Shown: in pieces, positions 28,500 through 35,417 of the stretch | How positions within the stretch are numbered: position 1 is the first letter of the stretch | How the letters are laid out: each line of letters begins with the position of its first letter | From: Aquificaceae bacterium | Lineage (GTDB): Bacteria; Aquificota; Aquificia; Aquificales; Aquificaceae | Assembly (NCBI GenBank): GCA_025056375.1 | Contig: JANWWH010000007.1 | Location: 1-43,198, forward strand | DNA length: 43,198 nt | Direction: 5' to 3' | Position numbers and translations under genes: made by a program | Notes under the pieces: model-generated | The model's database searches: none | What the model saw: the letters and a program-made list of their open reading frames with translations, nothing else | What the model was told of the DNA's origin: nothing

Positions 28500-29793
28500 A
28501 GGTGAAGGTCAACTGAGTAGGAGAGGGTTTTTAAAGTCTGCCTGCCTTCTTGTGGTAACTCCCTTCCTCTCCTCTTGTGCGGAGGCAACTGCGAGGGGAA
28601 GCTTCTTAAACCTCCTGCCAGAACAAAAGGAGATAGAGATAGGAAGGGCTTACATACCCTATGCGGTGGAGGAGTGGGATGGGCTATACCCTGAGGAAGA
28701 GGTGCAGGCATACATCAGAACCGTAGGTCTGGCTCTTGTAAAGCAGGTGGACAGAAAACTGCCCTACCAGTTTTACGTGGTTAACTCTTCAAAGGTCAAC
28801 GCCTTTGCTCTTCCCGGTGGACCAGTGATGTTAACCAGAGGTCTTTTCCTGAGGCTGGGTTCGGAAAGTGAGCTGGCGAGCGTGCTTGCCCACGAACTTG
28901 GACACATAAACGCGAGGCATCACGCAAGGTTTCTTGAAAAACAGTTTGGCATAAATCTTCTGCTCAGCATAGGCTCTCTCCTTCTCGGTGACAAGCCCTA
29001 CGGGCAGGCTCTTCTACAGTTTAGCCAGATAGGTGCGGGGCTAATGACCCTCAAGTTCAGCAGGGACCAGGAGAAAGAAGCGGACAGGTATGGCATACTG
29101 TACACCTACAAAGCGGGTTATGACCCTGCGGGCATGATAAGGGTTTTTGAAATCTTCAGGTCTATGGAAAGGGAGGGAAGACCACCGGAGTGGCTTTCAA
29201 CCCACCCCCTACCAGAGACGAGGATAAGAGAGGTCAGCAGGGAAATAGAAAAACTTAAGCCGAGCGGAGCTTTTATAGTGGACACTCAGGACTTTCAGAG
29301 GGTAAAGTCAAAGCTGAAGGAAACGCAAGCCTCTTTTGAAGAGTTTGACAAGGGTAAAAGGGCTTTTGGGGAAAGAAACTACAGAACAGCTCTGGAACAC
29401 TTTAGAAGGGCGGCGGAAATCTATCCTGAGAACTACCCCGCAAGGGCTTACATGGCTTACCTCTTAGCAAAAGAGGGTAGGGTGGTAGAGGCGGAGAGGC
29501 AGTCTTTGTGGGCACTTCAGATAAGGCAGGAGGTTTTTCTGACAAATTATGTTCACGGCTATGTCAAGTTTGCACAGGGCGAATACCAAACATCTCTGAA
29601 ATATTTACAAAAGGCAAACCAGCTGATACCCGACCACCCCTCAACCCACTACTACCTTGGCAGAAACTACGAAGCTCTGGGGCATAGAAGCAAAGCGGTA
29701 GAACATTACAGGTTAGCCCTTGAACTGTCGGAAGGTAAAGCCCCCTGGGCTGAGGACGCAAGAGAGAGGCTGAGAAAGCTCGGTGGCATATGA
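28489..29793 (+). CDS. M48 family metalloprotease with TPR repeats, predicted Tat-exported lipoprotein (BepA-like)
   Basis: A 434-residue periplasmic zinc protease. The N-terminus has a twin-arginine motif (SRRGFLK, 10-16) and a lipobox ending at C30 (LSSC), so a Tat-exported lipoprotein is predicted. The zinc site is HELGH (H135, E136, H139), with E197 in EKEADRYG as third ligand. The C-terminal ~150 residues read as TPR repeats (e.g. ALEHFRRAAEIYPENYPARA and HYYLGRNYEALGHRSKAVEHY). This architecture matches BepA/YfgC, which helps LptD and Bam assembly in Proteobacteria; lptD lies 6 kb away. Translation probably couples to alr. Confidence 0.9.
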   Translation: MWFKGEGQLSRRGFLKSACLLVVTPFLSSCAEATARGSFLNLLPEQKEIEIGRAYIPYAVEEWDGLYPEEEVQAYIRTVGLALVKQVDRKLPYQFYVVNSSKVNAFALPGGPVMLTRGLFLRLGSESELASVLAHELGHINARHHARFLEKQFGINLLLSIGSLLLGDKPYGQALLQFSQIGAGLMTLKFSRDQEKEADRYGILYTYKAGYDPAGMIRVFEIFRSMEREGRPPEWLSTHPLPETRIREVSREIEKLKPSGAFIVDTQDFQRVKSKLKETQASFEEFDKGKRAFGERNYRTALEHFRRAAEIYPENYPARAYMAYLLAKEGRVVEAERQSLWALQIRQEVFLTNYVHGYVKFAQGEYQTSLKYLQKANQLIPDHPSTHYYLGRNYEALGHRSKAVEHYRLALELSEGKAPWAEDARERLRKLGGI

Positions 29794-29799
29794 TAGAAT
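29791..29799 (+). promoter_or_regulatory. Extended -10 promoter candidate for argJ
   Basis: TGA-TAGAAT overlaps the stop codon of the M48 gene and ends 6 nt before the argJ ATG. No SD is present in the gap, so a leaderless transcript is predicted. Confidence 0.5.
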
Positions 29800-29805
29800 G
29801 TTCCT

Positions 29806-30936
29806 ATGGATATACTGATGGGCGTTGGAAGAGCGGGGTTAAAACCCAGTGGAAGGCCAGACCTACTCCTTGTGCTTCTACCCCAGACTTGTAAGGCGTC
29901 TTTTCTTTTTACGAGAAACCACTTCAAGTCCGCAAGCGTCCTCTATTCTCAGGGGGTTTTTGGTGGAAGGGTGCGAGCTTTGGTTGTGAACAGTGGAAAT
30001 GCCAACTGCGGCGTGGGTAAGGAGGGGTTACTTCACGCAGAACTTATGGCAAAGAAGGTAGCGGAGAGGCTTGAGCTGGAGGAAGAAGAAGTGCTTGTTT
30101 TCTCCACAGGCGTGATAGGTAAGCCCCTACCCATAGGAGATGTCCTCTCAGCCATAGACTCCGCGTGCGACCTCCTTGAACCCCTTGACCTAAAGAGGGC
30201 GAGCGAGGTCATCTCCACCACCGATAGTTTTCCGAAGTATGACTTCCTGAAGAGGGGCAGGCTTGAGGTCTTTGGTTTTGCCAAGGGTGCGGGTATGATA
30301 CACCCCAACATGGGCACCATGCTTTCCTTTGTGTTCACAAACGCAGAGCTCGAAGAGGGGGTGATTGAGAGGCTTCACAGAGATGTGAACGAGAGAACCT
30401 TTAACTCTATAAGTGTGGACGGTTGTATGAGCACCAACGACAGCTTCGGTTTGATAAGTTTAGGGCTCATCAGGGAAGAGCTCCAAAAGGTTAGCGACGC
30501 GGTGGAGGAAGTCTCCCTAAGCCTCGCAAAGAAGATAGTTCAGGACGGGGAGGGTGCAACGAGGCTAATAAAGGTGGTGGTAAAAAACGCCTCTCTACAG
30601 CTCAAAGCCAAGATGATAGCCCAATCCGTAGCCCTCTCAAACCTCGTAAAGACTGCGGTGTTTGGCAAAGACCCCAACTGGGGTAGGATTGTGGCGGCTG
30701 CAGGCTCTACGCCCTTTCCTATAGACCAGTTCAAGATAAAGCTCTATGTGGGAAACCATCTCCTCTACGATGGTAAGACGCACTTAAAAGCTCTGGAGGG
30801 TGCAAGGAAGTATATGGAAAGGGCTCAGGAAGTGGAGATAATTCTGGACCTCATGGAAGGCAAGGAAAGCTGGACCTACTACTCTTCGGACCTAACCTAC
30901 GAGTATGTGAAGGTTAATGCGGAGTACAGCACTTGA
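29806..30936 (+). CDS. argJ: Arginine biosynthesis protein ArgJ (ornithine acetyltransferase, possibly bifunctional)
   Basis: ArgJ (376 residues) recycles the acetyl group from N-acetylornithine to glutamate; bifunctional forms also use acetyl-CoA. It self-cleaves before a conserved threonine, here T171 in KGAGMIHPNMGTML; the family consensus is PNMATML, so Ala is Gly here. Other motifs: VNSGNANCGVGKEG, VFSTGVIGKPLP, SISVDGCMSTNDS and KDPNWGRIVAAAG. Whether it is mono- or bifunctional cannot be read directly. No other arg gene is adjacent. Confidence 0.94.
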   Translation: MDILMGVGRAGLKPSGRPDLLLVLLPQTCKASFLFTRNHFKSASVLYSQGVFGGRVRALVVNSGNANCGVGKEGLLHAELMAKKVAERLELEEEEVLVFSTGVIGKPLPIGDVLSAIDSACDLLEPLDLKRASEVISTTDSFPKYDFLKRGRLEVFGFAKGAGMIHPNMGTMLSFVFTNAELEEGVIERLHRDVNERTFNSISVDGCMSTNDSFGLISLGLIREELQKVSDAVEEVSLSLAKKIVQDGEGATRLIKVVVKNASLQLKAKMIAQSVALSNLVKTAVFGKDPNWGRIVAAAGSTPFPIDQFKIKLYVGNHLLYDGKTHLKALEGARKYMERAQEVEIILDLMEGKESWTYYSSDLTYEYVKVNAEYST

Positions 30937-30960
30937 AAAGGCAAACAATCCCCGTAAATT
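30933..30960 (+). promoter_or_regulatory. Promoter candidate for the TlpA-like gene
   Basis: TTGAAA (30933-30938), 16 bp, TAAATT (30955-30960), ending 8 nt before the ATG. The -35 overlaps the argJ stop. No SD follows. Confidence 0.4.
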
Positions 30961-30968
30961 AGTAAACC

Positions 30969-31487
30969 ATGGTTAGGTATGTGCCCTACCTTCTTGCGGG
31001 AATACTTCTTGTGGTGATGCTGATGTCCGGTCTAAGGCAGAGGGAGGAGGAGCTTCTGCAGAAATCCTACAAACCTAAAGTGGAACAGACCCTCCCCGAC
31101 TTTACCTTTAAGACCCTTGATGGAAGAGAGCTCAAGCTCTCCCACCTAAGGGGTAAGGTGGTGCTGGTTAACTTCTGGGCTACTTGGTGCCCACCCTGTA
31201 AAGAGGAAATGCCCATCTTTGAGAGAGAATACAGAAGATGTAAAGATAAGGGCTTTGAGGTTCTGGCAGTAAACATGGATAGCTCACAGGCGGTTCTGGA
31301 GAGGTTTTTGAAAGAGAACACCTATTCCTTTAGGGTTGTGCGCACCTCTGAAGAGGTTGAGAGAGAACTAAAGCTCACGGGCTTCCCCACCTCTTACCTT
31401 TTGGACAGAGAGGGAAGGGTCTACCGTATAAGGCTTGGTCTTTACAAAGAGTTGGATAAAGACCTGAAAGAACTCCTGGGCTGTTGA
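30969..31487 (+). CDS. TlpA/ResA-like membrane-anchored thioredoxin
   Basis: A 172-residue protein with an uncleaved N-terminal anchor (about 4-21) and a periplasmic thioredoxin fold. The redox motif is WCPPC (C74, C77) in VLVNFWATWCPPCKEEMP, and the cis-proline region is LTGFPTSYLLDREG. The family includes TlpA, ResA and CcmG, which reduce apocytochrome or other extracytoplasmic thiols. No cytochrome-maturation gene is adjacent, so the exact partner is open. Confidence 0.88.
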   Translation: MVRYVPYLLAGILLVVMLMSGLRQREEELLQKSYKPKVEQTLPDFTFKTLDGRELKLSHLRGKVVLVNFWATWCPPCKEEMPIFEREYRRCKDKGFEVLAVNMDSSQAVLERFLKENTYSFRVVRTSEEVERELKLTGFPTSYLLDREGRVYRIRLGLYKELDKDLKELLGC

Positions 31488-31490
31488 ATG

Positions 31491-31499
31491 TGTTATAAT
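31491..31499 (+). promoter_or_regulatory. Extended -10 promoter for rpmI
   Basis: TGT-TATAAT: a perfect -10 hexamer with TGn extension lies right after the tlpA stop. The predicted start near 31506 leaves a leader of about 14 nt that still contains the SD (GGAGGT). Confidence 0.7.
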
Positions 31500-31519
31500 T
31501 CCTCCTCGGAGGTAAAAGT

Positions 31520-31723
31520 ATGGCAAAGGTGAAGATGAAGAGTAACAGGTCTGCAAAGAAAAGATTTAAAAGGACTGCAACCGGTAAGATAAAAAGGCAG
31601 AAAGCGGGCGGTGCACACTACAACACCCACAAGTCAAAGGATAGGAAGAGAAGGTTAAGAAAGGCTACCCTGGTTAACTCAAGCTGGGAAGACAAGATAA
31701 AAGGTATGCTCAAGGAGTTTTAA
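31520..31723 (+). CDS. rpmI: 50S ribosomal protein L35
   Basis: A 67-residue very basic protein matching L35: MAKVKMKSNRSAKKRFKRTATGKIKRQKAG, then HYNTHKSKDRKRRLRK. It has a strong SD (CGGAGGT). In most bacteria infC-rpmI-rplT are clustered, but here neither infC nor rplT is adjacent; the gene stands alone between tlpA and a convergent redox operon. Confidence 0.94.
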   Translation: MAKVKMKSNRSAKKRFKRTATGKIKRQKAGGAHYNTHKSKDRKRRLRKATLVNSSWEDKIKGMLKEF

Positions 31724-31749
31724 GCTACCCCCTCAAGCCCTAACTTATA

Positions 31750-31770
31750 GGAGGAGGCACTGCCTCCTCC
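31750..31770 (+). terminator. GC-rich hairpin between rpmI and the convergent redox operon
   Basis: GGAGGAGGC/GCCTCCTCC form a perfect 9-bp stem with an ACT loop, 26 bp after the rpmI stop and 9 bp past the end of the opposite gene. A short TTTT run follows only after 8 bases on the plus strand, so it is not a classical terminator. It may serve both strands. Confidence 0.45.
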
Positions 31771-31779
31771 GGAGAAGTT

Positions 31780-33036
31780 TTAACTGAAGAGGTCCCTCCA
31801 TAGCCCCCTCGCCCATTCTTCGTATCTCTTTGCGGTGCTTTCCTTCCTTTGATTGTCTTCTCTGTAGGTGGGTATAAACCTTTTGCTTACCGTGTCATAC
31901 CTAAAAGCTGTTTCCGCCATTATAGCCTCTTTATCGCTTACCATAGCGTAGCAAATCATCTGTAGGTATTCCTCTTTAACTTCCTTACCCTTTATCCTTG
32001 CGTTTATTATCTTTGCAACCAGTTTACCCTCTGAGTGTGCTGCGTATCCGCTCTTAGGTAGGTAGCTTTGAGAAGCATCACCTATCACAAAAACGTTTTT
32101 AACTGAAGTTTCAAAGGTTAGTGGGTTCACTTCTACCCACTTCTGACCTCTTTTCAGAAGCCCAGCTTCTTCTAATAGTTTGCTTGCCTTCATGGGCGGT
32201 ATTATGTTAGCAATTTCATACTTAAAGTCCCCGTGGGAGGTTCTTACAACCTTCTTCTGAACATCTATGTCTCTGACCTGGGCAGAAGTTATATAGGTAG
32301 CCACATCCCTATAAAGGTCATAGTATGCGGAGAGAAAGCCTTCAGAGTTTATTATCGGTCTCTCGTTGGCGTCTATAAAATACATATGAGCTTTCAGTTT
32401 GTTCCTCTTTATCATGCTGGCTATGAGTGCAGCACGCTCATAGGGTGCAGGTGGGCATCTGAAAGGTGGGGTCGGCACGCTTATAACAATATCCCCACCC
32501 TCAAAATCCTCAATCAGCCTTTTTAGGTATATGTGTTCGGAGCCAGGCTTGAAGGCTGGTGGGTTGTAAATTAGTGAATCTCTGTAAAAAGGTTTGTCTT
32601 CGATGTCGTAGTCTATGCCGGGTGATAGCACGAGGTAGTCGTAGGCTATGTAGCCGGAGGAGGTCCTTACAACTTTTTTGTCAAGCTCCACTCCGAGAAC
32701 CTTATCGTTTATCATCCTTACACCGTGTTTGACCTCTAACACATTGTAGGAAAAGCAGAGGGAGGAGAGCTCCATGAGACCAGCAAGGAAATGGTTGGAC
32801 ATGGGACAGGACATGAAGAAGGGTCTCTCTTCAATAAGCACCACGTCAAGGTTTGGGTTTTCTCTTTTAAGGTATTTGGCGGTAGTTACACCACCGTAGC
32901 CACCACCTACTACTACTACCTGAGCCTTCTGCCTTTTTTGAGGTGCTGAGTAGGCTAAAAGGGGCGCACTAAGGCCTACCGCTACGACACCAGATAAAAG
33001 CTCCCTCCTGTTAACACCTAACCACTGCTTGGACAT
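31780..33036 (-). CDS. FCSD flavoprotein-like FAD oxidoreductase, paralog 2 (Tat-exported)
   Basis: A 418-residue periplasmic flavoprotein of the flavocytochrome c sulfide dehydrogenase (FccB/SoxF) type. Tat motif NRRELLSG (9-16) precedes a hydrophobic stretch. FAD-binding motif VVVGGGYGGV (41-50), then LIEERPFFMSCPMSN, where C77 sits where FccB attaches FAD covalently. C194 (FRCPPAPYERA) and C362 (ICYAMV) correspond to the likely redox disulfide. ATG at 33036 is preferred because GGAGGTGG lies 8 nt upstream. It overlaps the Rieske gene by 26 nt. Sulfide is the expected substrate by family but is unproven. Confidence 0.85.
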   Translation of the reverse strand: MSKQWLGVNRRELLSGVVAVGLSAPLLAYSAPQKRQKAQVVVVGGGYGGVTTAKYLKRENPNLDVVLIEERPFFMSCPMSNHFLAGLMELSSLCFSYNVLEVKHGVRMINDKVLGVELDKKVVRTSSGYIAYDYLVLSPGIDYDIEDKPFYRDSLIYNPPAFKPGSEHIYLKRLIEDFEGGDIVISVPTPPFRCPPAPYERAALIASMIKRNKLKAHMYFIDANERPIINSEGFLSAYYDLYRDVATYITSAQVRDIDVQKKVVRTSHGDFKYEIANIIPPMKASKLLEEAGLLKRGQKWVEVNPLTFETSVKNVFVIGDASQSYLPKSGYAAHSEGKLVAKIINARIKGKEVKEEYLQMICYAMVSDKEAIMAETAFRYDTVSKRFIPTYREDNQRKESTAKRYEEWARGLWRDLFS

Positions 33037-33730
33037 ATTTATCCACCTCCATAACAATGCATTTATCTACAAGTTCTCTGGCTTTTGCGGTAGAGCCATA
33101 CTGTTGTCTTAGTTCAGTTCTGAAGTTGTCAAAGAACTGTTGAAACTGGTCTTTTCCGAGTACACCTGTTGCGAAAAATCTTCCTCCCTCTTCCTGTAAT
33201 ACTATGGAGGCAAGGGGAAAGTCTGCAGGACCGTCTATCACGCTACCACCCTGTTTTGGGTCGTAGAGGGCAAGGTGGGCACAGCACTGGATTATGCCGG
33301 CTTTTTTTGTGGTCTCGGATGGCTTGTCAGGTGGGTAGTAGTTTATAAAGGAATACTGGGGTGTGGGGTAGCTCCATTGGTGGGCGCATATGGCGGAGTA
33401 AGAAACTATGCTCTTCTTTGCACCCACGCCCCCCATCCATCGGTAACTTTTCCCGTCCTTGAGTTTTATCTCGGCGGGTGGAACGGTTTCTCCAAGGTTT
33501 ATCAGATAGCAGGGCGTGGCGTTATGAGGGTAGAAGAATATGTAGTTAACCTGAGGCTTTATGTCTTCTTCTTTTAGGGGGGTGCCGTCCGACTTCACGA
33601 GTAGAGCCTTTTTGTATGCTTGAAACATGCCATCCTGTTGCTGGGCAAGCACTTGAGAAAAGAGAGAAGGGTCTATAAAGGAAGCCACTGCCACCGTTCC
33701 GCACGTTTTTATAAAACCTCTCCTGTCCAT
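33011..33730 (-). CDS. Rieske [2Fe-2S] protein, Tat-exported
   Basis: A 239-residue protein. Tat signal DRRGFIKT (2-9) with a short hydrophobic region that may be cleaved or act as an anchor. Rieske cluster ligands are C115 and H117 (ICAHQWS) and C149 and H152 (CCAHLALYDPKQGG). The disulfide cysteines of bc1-type Rieske proteins are replaced by S120 and A151, as in the low-potential/arsenite-oxidase-like branch. It lies between the two FCSD-like genes and is translationally coupled to the downstream one, so it is probably their electron acceptor or a subunit. No cytochrome b or molybdoenzyme gene is nearby. SD is AGGTGAGGT. Confidence 0.87.
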   Translation of the reverse strand: MDRRGFIKTCGTVAVASFIDPSLFSQVLAQQQDGMFQAYKKALLVKSDGTPLKEEDIKPQVNYIFFYPHNATPCYLINLGETVPPAEIKLKDGKSYRWMGGVGAKKSIVSYSAICAHQWSYPTPQYSFINYYPPDKPSETTKKAGIIQCCAHLALYDPKQGGSVIDGPADFPLASIVLQEEGGRFFATGVLGKDQFQQFFDNFRTELRQQYGSTAKARELVDKCIVMEVDKYVQAVVRC

Positions 33731-33749
33731 GTCTTTACCTCACCTATTT

Positions 33750-33779
33750 ATTTTAAAACCTTTTAGCCTTTAAATGCAA
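33750..33779 (-). promoter_or_regulatory. Weak promoter candidate upstream of the Rieske gene
   Basis: On the minus strand TTGCAT (33779-33774), 18 bp, TAAAAT (33755-33750), with an SD just before the ATG at 33730. Together with the hairpin after the preceding gene this suggests some independent transcription. Confidence 0.35.
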
Positions 33780-33860
33780 ACTTTGTGCCACGAAGAGAGA
33801 CTTGTGAAAGTTTAAAGTGGTAGTCTGCAAACTGTTTTTTGATGCATCGTGTGTTGCAAA

Positions 33861-33878
33861 GGGGAGGGATACCTCCCC
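33861..33878 (-). terminator. Hairpin after FCSD-like paralog 1
   Basis: GGGGAGG/CCTCCCC, 7 bp with a 4-base loop, starts 8 bp beyond the gene's stop. Only TTTGC follows on the minus strand, so it may attenuate transcription or stabilise the mRNA end rather than terminate fully. On the plus strand it is followed by a T-rich run but no plus-strand gene is upstream. Confidence 0.45.
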
Positions 33879-33886
33879 TTCTTTTC

Positions 33887-35221
33887 TTATGCAAACATGT
33901 CCCTGTACATAGCCCTTGCCCATTCGTAGGTGGACTTTGCCAGAGCCTCTGACCTGTCGTTGATGGTTCTCGCTCTTGGCGTTATCTTGTTTTCCTTCTC
34001 GTTGTATTCGTAGTTAACGCTTATGACTATGGCTTCCTGAGGTGTGCCGTTTACCATGGAGTAGCAGACGTTCTCTGGCATAAGGCTTCCTGGCTTTATC
34101 TCTCTGCCCGCTATTCTTGAGGCTATGACCTTTGCTACTACCTTGCCCTGAGAGTTTGCCTGATGACCGCTCTTTGGATAAGCTACGCCGAGAGCAGGAG
34201 AAATGACATCACCGAGGAGGAACACATTAGCATCCGCCTTTGCTTGGAAGGTGAGTGGGTCCTGGTCTGCCCAACCGGTGGGTTTTCCTTCCTTGTCTTT
34301 GGCTATAAGGTCTGCCATCCAAACCAGCTCACCCGCCTGCTGGGGTGGTATGATGTTGGCGTCCGCGAACTTAAAGTCCCCTGCCGTGGTCTTTATAACT
34401 TTCTTCATGGGGTCTATCTCTCTTATAGAAGCCTTGGTGACCACCTCTACTATGCCCAAGTAGACCTGGTCGTAAGCCATCCTAAAGCCCGGACCCTTGG
34501 GTGCTATATCATCTTTGGGGTCAAGGATTACGACCCTTCCCTTTACCTTGTTCCTCTTGAAGACCTCTGCTACCATGCAAGCCCTTTCGTAAGGTGCGGG
34601 TGGACACCTGTAAGCACCCGGTGGCACGGTTATAACAAAGTCGCCCTCTTCAAACTCCCATATCTTTCTCTTAAGCGCCAAGTGCTCGGACCCGGGTATG
34701 TAGGCAGGTGGATAGTTTAACTTCGTGTACCTTATGAGCTCCTGATTGTCCCCGAACCAAGGTGCGTAGTTATACCTTATGCCGGGCGCAAGCACGAGGT
34801 AGTTGTATTCCACATATCCTCTGGTTGTATAAACCCTCCTCTTATCTCTTTCTATAGCTATAACCTTATCGTTTACAAACCTGTAGCCATACTTGGCTGC
34901 AGGCTGGTTGTAGTCGTGAGATATGAAATCAAGGTTCACCAAGTTTGCAAGCCACGGGTTAGATATGGGGCAGGAGAAAAAGTTTGGTCTCTGTTCTATC
35001 AGGACCACCTCTATGTTGGGGTTTTCCCTCCTGAGATACTTTGCTACTGTAAGTCCTGCCCATCCACCACCGCACACTACTACACGGTTTCCCTTTGGTG
35101 GTGGCATAAAAGCCTCCATTTTGACTATCCTCTCTGCGGCTGCAAATACAGGCTGAGACGAAAGCCCCAGGGCTACTGCCCCTACTCCTGCGGACTTCAG
35201 AAGGTCACGCCTTGTAACCAT
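33887..35221 (-). CDS. FCSD flavoprotein-like FAD oxidoreductase, paralog 1 (Tat-exported)
   Basis: A 444-residue paralog of the flavoprotein at 31780-33036. Tat motif TRRDLLKS (3-10) and a cleavable signal to about residue 28. The FAD motif is VVVCGGGWAGLTVAKYL (47-63); C84 (FFSCPISN) matches the FccB covalent FAD cysteine; C206 (YRCPPAPYERA) and C386 (NVCYSMV) match the redox pair. The C-terminus (TYEWARAMYRDMF) is shared with paralog 2. SD is AAGGGAGGT. It is the first gene of the cluster and is divergent from ilvB. FCSD oxidises sulfide and passes electrons to a cytochrome c subunit, but no such gene is present here. Confidence 0.88.
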   Translation of the reverse strand: MVTRRDLLKSAGVGAVALGLSSQPVFAAAERIVKMEAFMPPPKGNRVVVCGGGWAGLTVAKYLRRENPNIEVVLIEQRPNFFSCPISNPWLANLVNLDFISHDYNQPAAKYGYRFVNDKVIAIERDKRRVYTTRGYVEYNYLVLAPGIRYNYAPWFGDNQELIRYTKLNYPPAYIPGSEHLALKRKIWEFEEGDFVITVPPGAYRCPPAPYERACMVAEVFKRNKVKGRVVILDPKDDIAPKGPGFRMAYDQVYLGIVEVVTKASIREIDPMKKVIKTTAGDFKFADANIIPPQQAGELVWMADLIAKDKEGKPTGWADQDPLTFQAKADANVFLLGDVISPALGVAYPKSGHQANSQGKVVAKVIASRIAGREIKPGSLMPENVCYSMVNGTPQEAIVISVNYEYNEKENKITPRARTINDRSEALAKSTYEWARAMYRDMFA

Positions 35222-35256
35222 CTTTTACCTCCCTTGTAAAAAAAGATTTTCAAAAA

Positions 35257-35286
35257 ACTATAAATCCATGCAGGACTTGCAGTCAA
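35257..35286 (-). promoter_or_regulatory. Promoter of the flavoprotein/Rieske cluster
   Basis: On the minus strand TTGACT (35286-35281), 18 bp, TATAGT (35262-35257): five of six matches in each hexamer. The predicted start near 35250 gives a leader of about 29 nt with a strong SD. Confidence 0.7.
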
Positions 35287-35287
35287 T

Positions 35288-35320
35288 AAGAATTCTTTCG
35301 TTTCATTATTAAGTATTCTT
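35288..35320. promoter_or_regulatory. Pair of near-palindromic sites, candidate operator
   Basis: AAGAATTCTT (35288-35297) is a perfect palindrome and AAGTATTCTT (35311-35320) is the same with one change. Their centres are 23 bp apart, about two helical turns. They sit just upstream of the -35 box of the minus-strand cluster and upstream of ilvB on the other side, an arrangement that fits a dimeric regulator. Confidence 0.4.
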
Positions 35321-35355
35321 ATTTAAGCATATATTAATAGCGTCGTAAACAAAAC

Positions 35356-35385
35356 TTAACAAAATTTTAAACATTGGCGTATATT
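35356..35385 (+). promoter_or_regulatory. Promoter candidate for ilvBN
   Basis: TTAACA (35356-35361), 18 bp, TATATT (35380-35385), 32 bp before the ilvB ATG, which has its own SD (CGGAGGT). The surrounding 196-bp divergent region is strongly AT-rich. No leader-peptide attenuator was seen. Confidence 0.45.
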
Positions 35386-35417
35386 TTATACCTTCATGAT
35401 TTACACGGAGGTTTGAG

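Noticed and set aside
31780-33036. Sulfide:quinone oxidoreductase or NADH dehydrogenase instead of FCSD type
   Set aside because: A Tat signal, the CPxSN cysteine and the RCPPAPYERA motif fit FccB/SoxF; no C-terminal membrane-binding helices typical of SQR were seen. SQR-like activity cannot be fully excluded.
33011-33730. Arsenite oxidase small subunit
   Set aside because: The Rieske motif resembles that branch, but no molybdopterin large subunit is adjacent; neighbours are FCSD-type flavoproteins.
33781-33860. Imperfect palindrome CTTTGTGCCACGAAG and nearby GCAAACT repeats between the flavoprotein and Rieske genes
   Set aside because: Short, imperfect and in AT-rich DNA; not enough to call an operator.
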